Assembly: GCA_934661105.1 (NCBI GenBank)
Contig: CAKUIV010000042.1
Location: 1 to 13,820, forward strand
Source: an uncultured Ellagibacter sp.
Lineage (GTDB): Bacteria > Actinomycetota > Coriobacteriia > Coriobacteriales > Eggerthellaceae
Direction: 5' to 3'
DNA length: 13,820 bases
This document shows, piece after piece, positions 13,358 to 13,820 of this stretch. The notes below the pieces were generated by a model that saw nothing but the letters and a program-made list of their open reading frames with translations, had not been told where the DNA came from and searched no databases. The first letter of the stretch is position 1. Each line of letters starts with the position of its first letter. Both the position numbers and the translations under genes were made by a program.

Positions 13358-13820
13358 TGAGCCAGACCGACTCCCTCATGGCGCGCGTCACGGAAAACAC
13401 CGCCAAGGATTGCGCGACCTGCCCGGCAGCCCCCGCCGCCGACACCACCGCCTGCGCCATCGCAGACGCGGCCCATGCCGCGGCGACCTCGGCGGCGGCT
13501 CCCGACGTCGTATGCGCCGCCAACATCGCGGAGAATCCCTACAAGCGCGATTTCCCGCTTCTGGCGAACCATCCCGACCTCGCGTTCCTCGACAGCGCCG
13601 CCACCGCACAGCGCCCCAAGACCGTCCTCGACGCGCAACGCCGCTTCTACGAGGAGATGAACGCGAATGCGCTGCGCGGCCTGTACCGCCTGTCGGTCGA
13701 GGCGACCGAGGCGATCGAGGTGGCGCGCCAGCGCGTCGCCCGTTTCATCGGCGCGCCCGACTGGCACGACATCGTGCTCACGCGCAACGCGTCCGAGTCG
13801 CTCAACATCGTGGCGAAGGC
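13357..13820 (+). CDS. sufS: SufS cysteine desulfurase, N-terminal part with Cys-rich extension (3' end outside window)
   Basis: The 154 codons in the window stay open to the right edge. From about residue 61 the protein matches the N-terminus of class-II cysteine desulfurases, PLP enzymes that release sulfur from L-cysteine for the SufBCD scaffold. Marks are RDFPLL, the LDSAATAQRPK stretch, NANALRGLYRLS (usually NANVHRG in the family, so His is Leu here), ATEAIEVARQRVARF, and IVLTRNASESLN. The catalytic Lys and Cys lie beyond the window. Before the enzyme domain comes an unusual extension of about 60 residues rich in Ala, with Cys19, Cys22, Cys33 and Cys53. It must be translated: no ATG, GTG or TTG lies in frame between codon 8 and the conserved domain. 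AAGGGGA lies six bases before the ATG, which overlaps the sufD stop. Confidence 0.93.
   Translation, partial: MSQTDSLMARVTENTAKDCATCPAAPAADTTACAIADAAHAAATSAAAPDVVCAANIAENPYKRDFPLLANHPDLAFLDSAATAQRPKTVLDAQRRFYEEMNANALRGLYRLSVEATEAIEVARQRVARFIGAPDWHDIVLTRNASESLNIVAK

Overview
The window is a high-GC stretch of bacterial chromosome. Codon use, the SufB/SufD type, the soluble PAS hybrid kinase and the paired YhgE/Pip proteins fit an anaerobic gut actinobacterium of the Coriobacteriia (Eggerthellaceae-like). This assignment is inferred from protein character, not from a marker gene. No RNA gene, insertion sequence, CRISPR array or sign of recent transfer was found.

Layout. (1) 1-569, plus strand: the last five membrane segments of an APC-family amino-acid permease, followed by a strong intrinsic terminator. 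(2) 765-9000, minus strand: read in transcription order, two tandem YhgE/Pip-type membrane proteins (9000-6301 and 6300-4114, with no base between them), an M18 metallo-aminopeptidase (4076-2682), and a soluble PAS hybrid histidine kinase with a C-terminal receiver (2510-765). The kinase has its own extended -10 promoter and its own terminator, which lies beside the permease terminator. (3) 9192-9635, minus strand: an Rrf2/IscR-like regulator with cysteines suited to Fe-S binding. (4) 9871 to the window end, plus strand: sufC-sufB-sufD-sufS, a SUF iron-sulfur cluster assembly operon cut off inside sufS.

How the parts work together. SufC (ATPase), SufB and SufD form the scaffold complex, and SufS supplies sulfur from cysteine. 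The divergent Rrf2 protein is the obvious candidate sensor-repressor. The 235-bp gap between it and sufC holds a TTGACA promoter overlapped by a perfect 10-bp inverted repeat with IscR-like CC-N13-GG spacing, plus two further inverted repeats. The two YhgE-like proteins align almost without net gaps over about 710 residues, so they probably arose by duplication and may act as a pair. The upstream member carries an extra C-terminal domain of about 190 residues with two more membrane helices.

The most unusual points are the 60-residue Ala/Cys-rich extension on SufS, the nested inverted repeats in the suf control region, the asymmetric YhgE pair with a palindrome over its probable promoter, and a start-codon correction for the larger YhgE gene.
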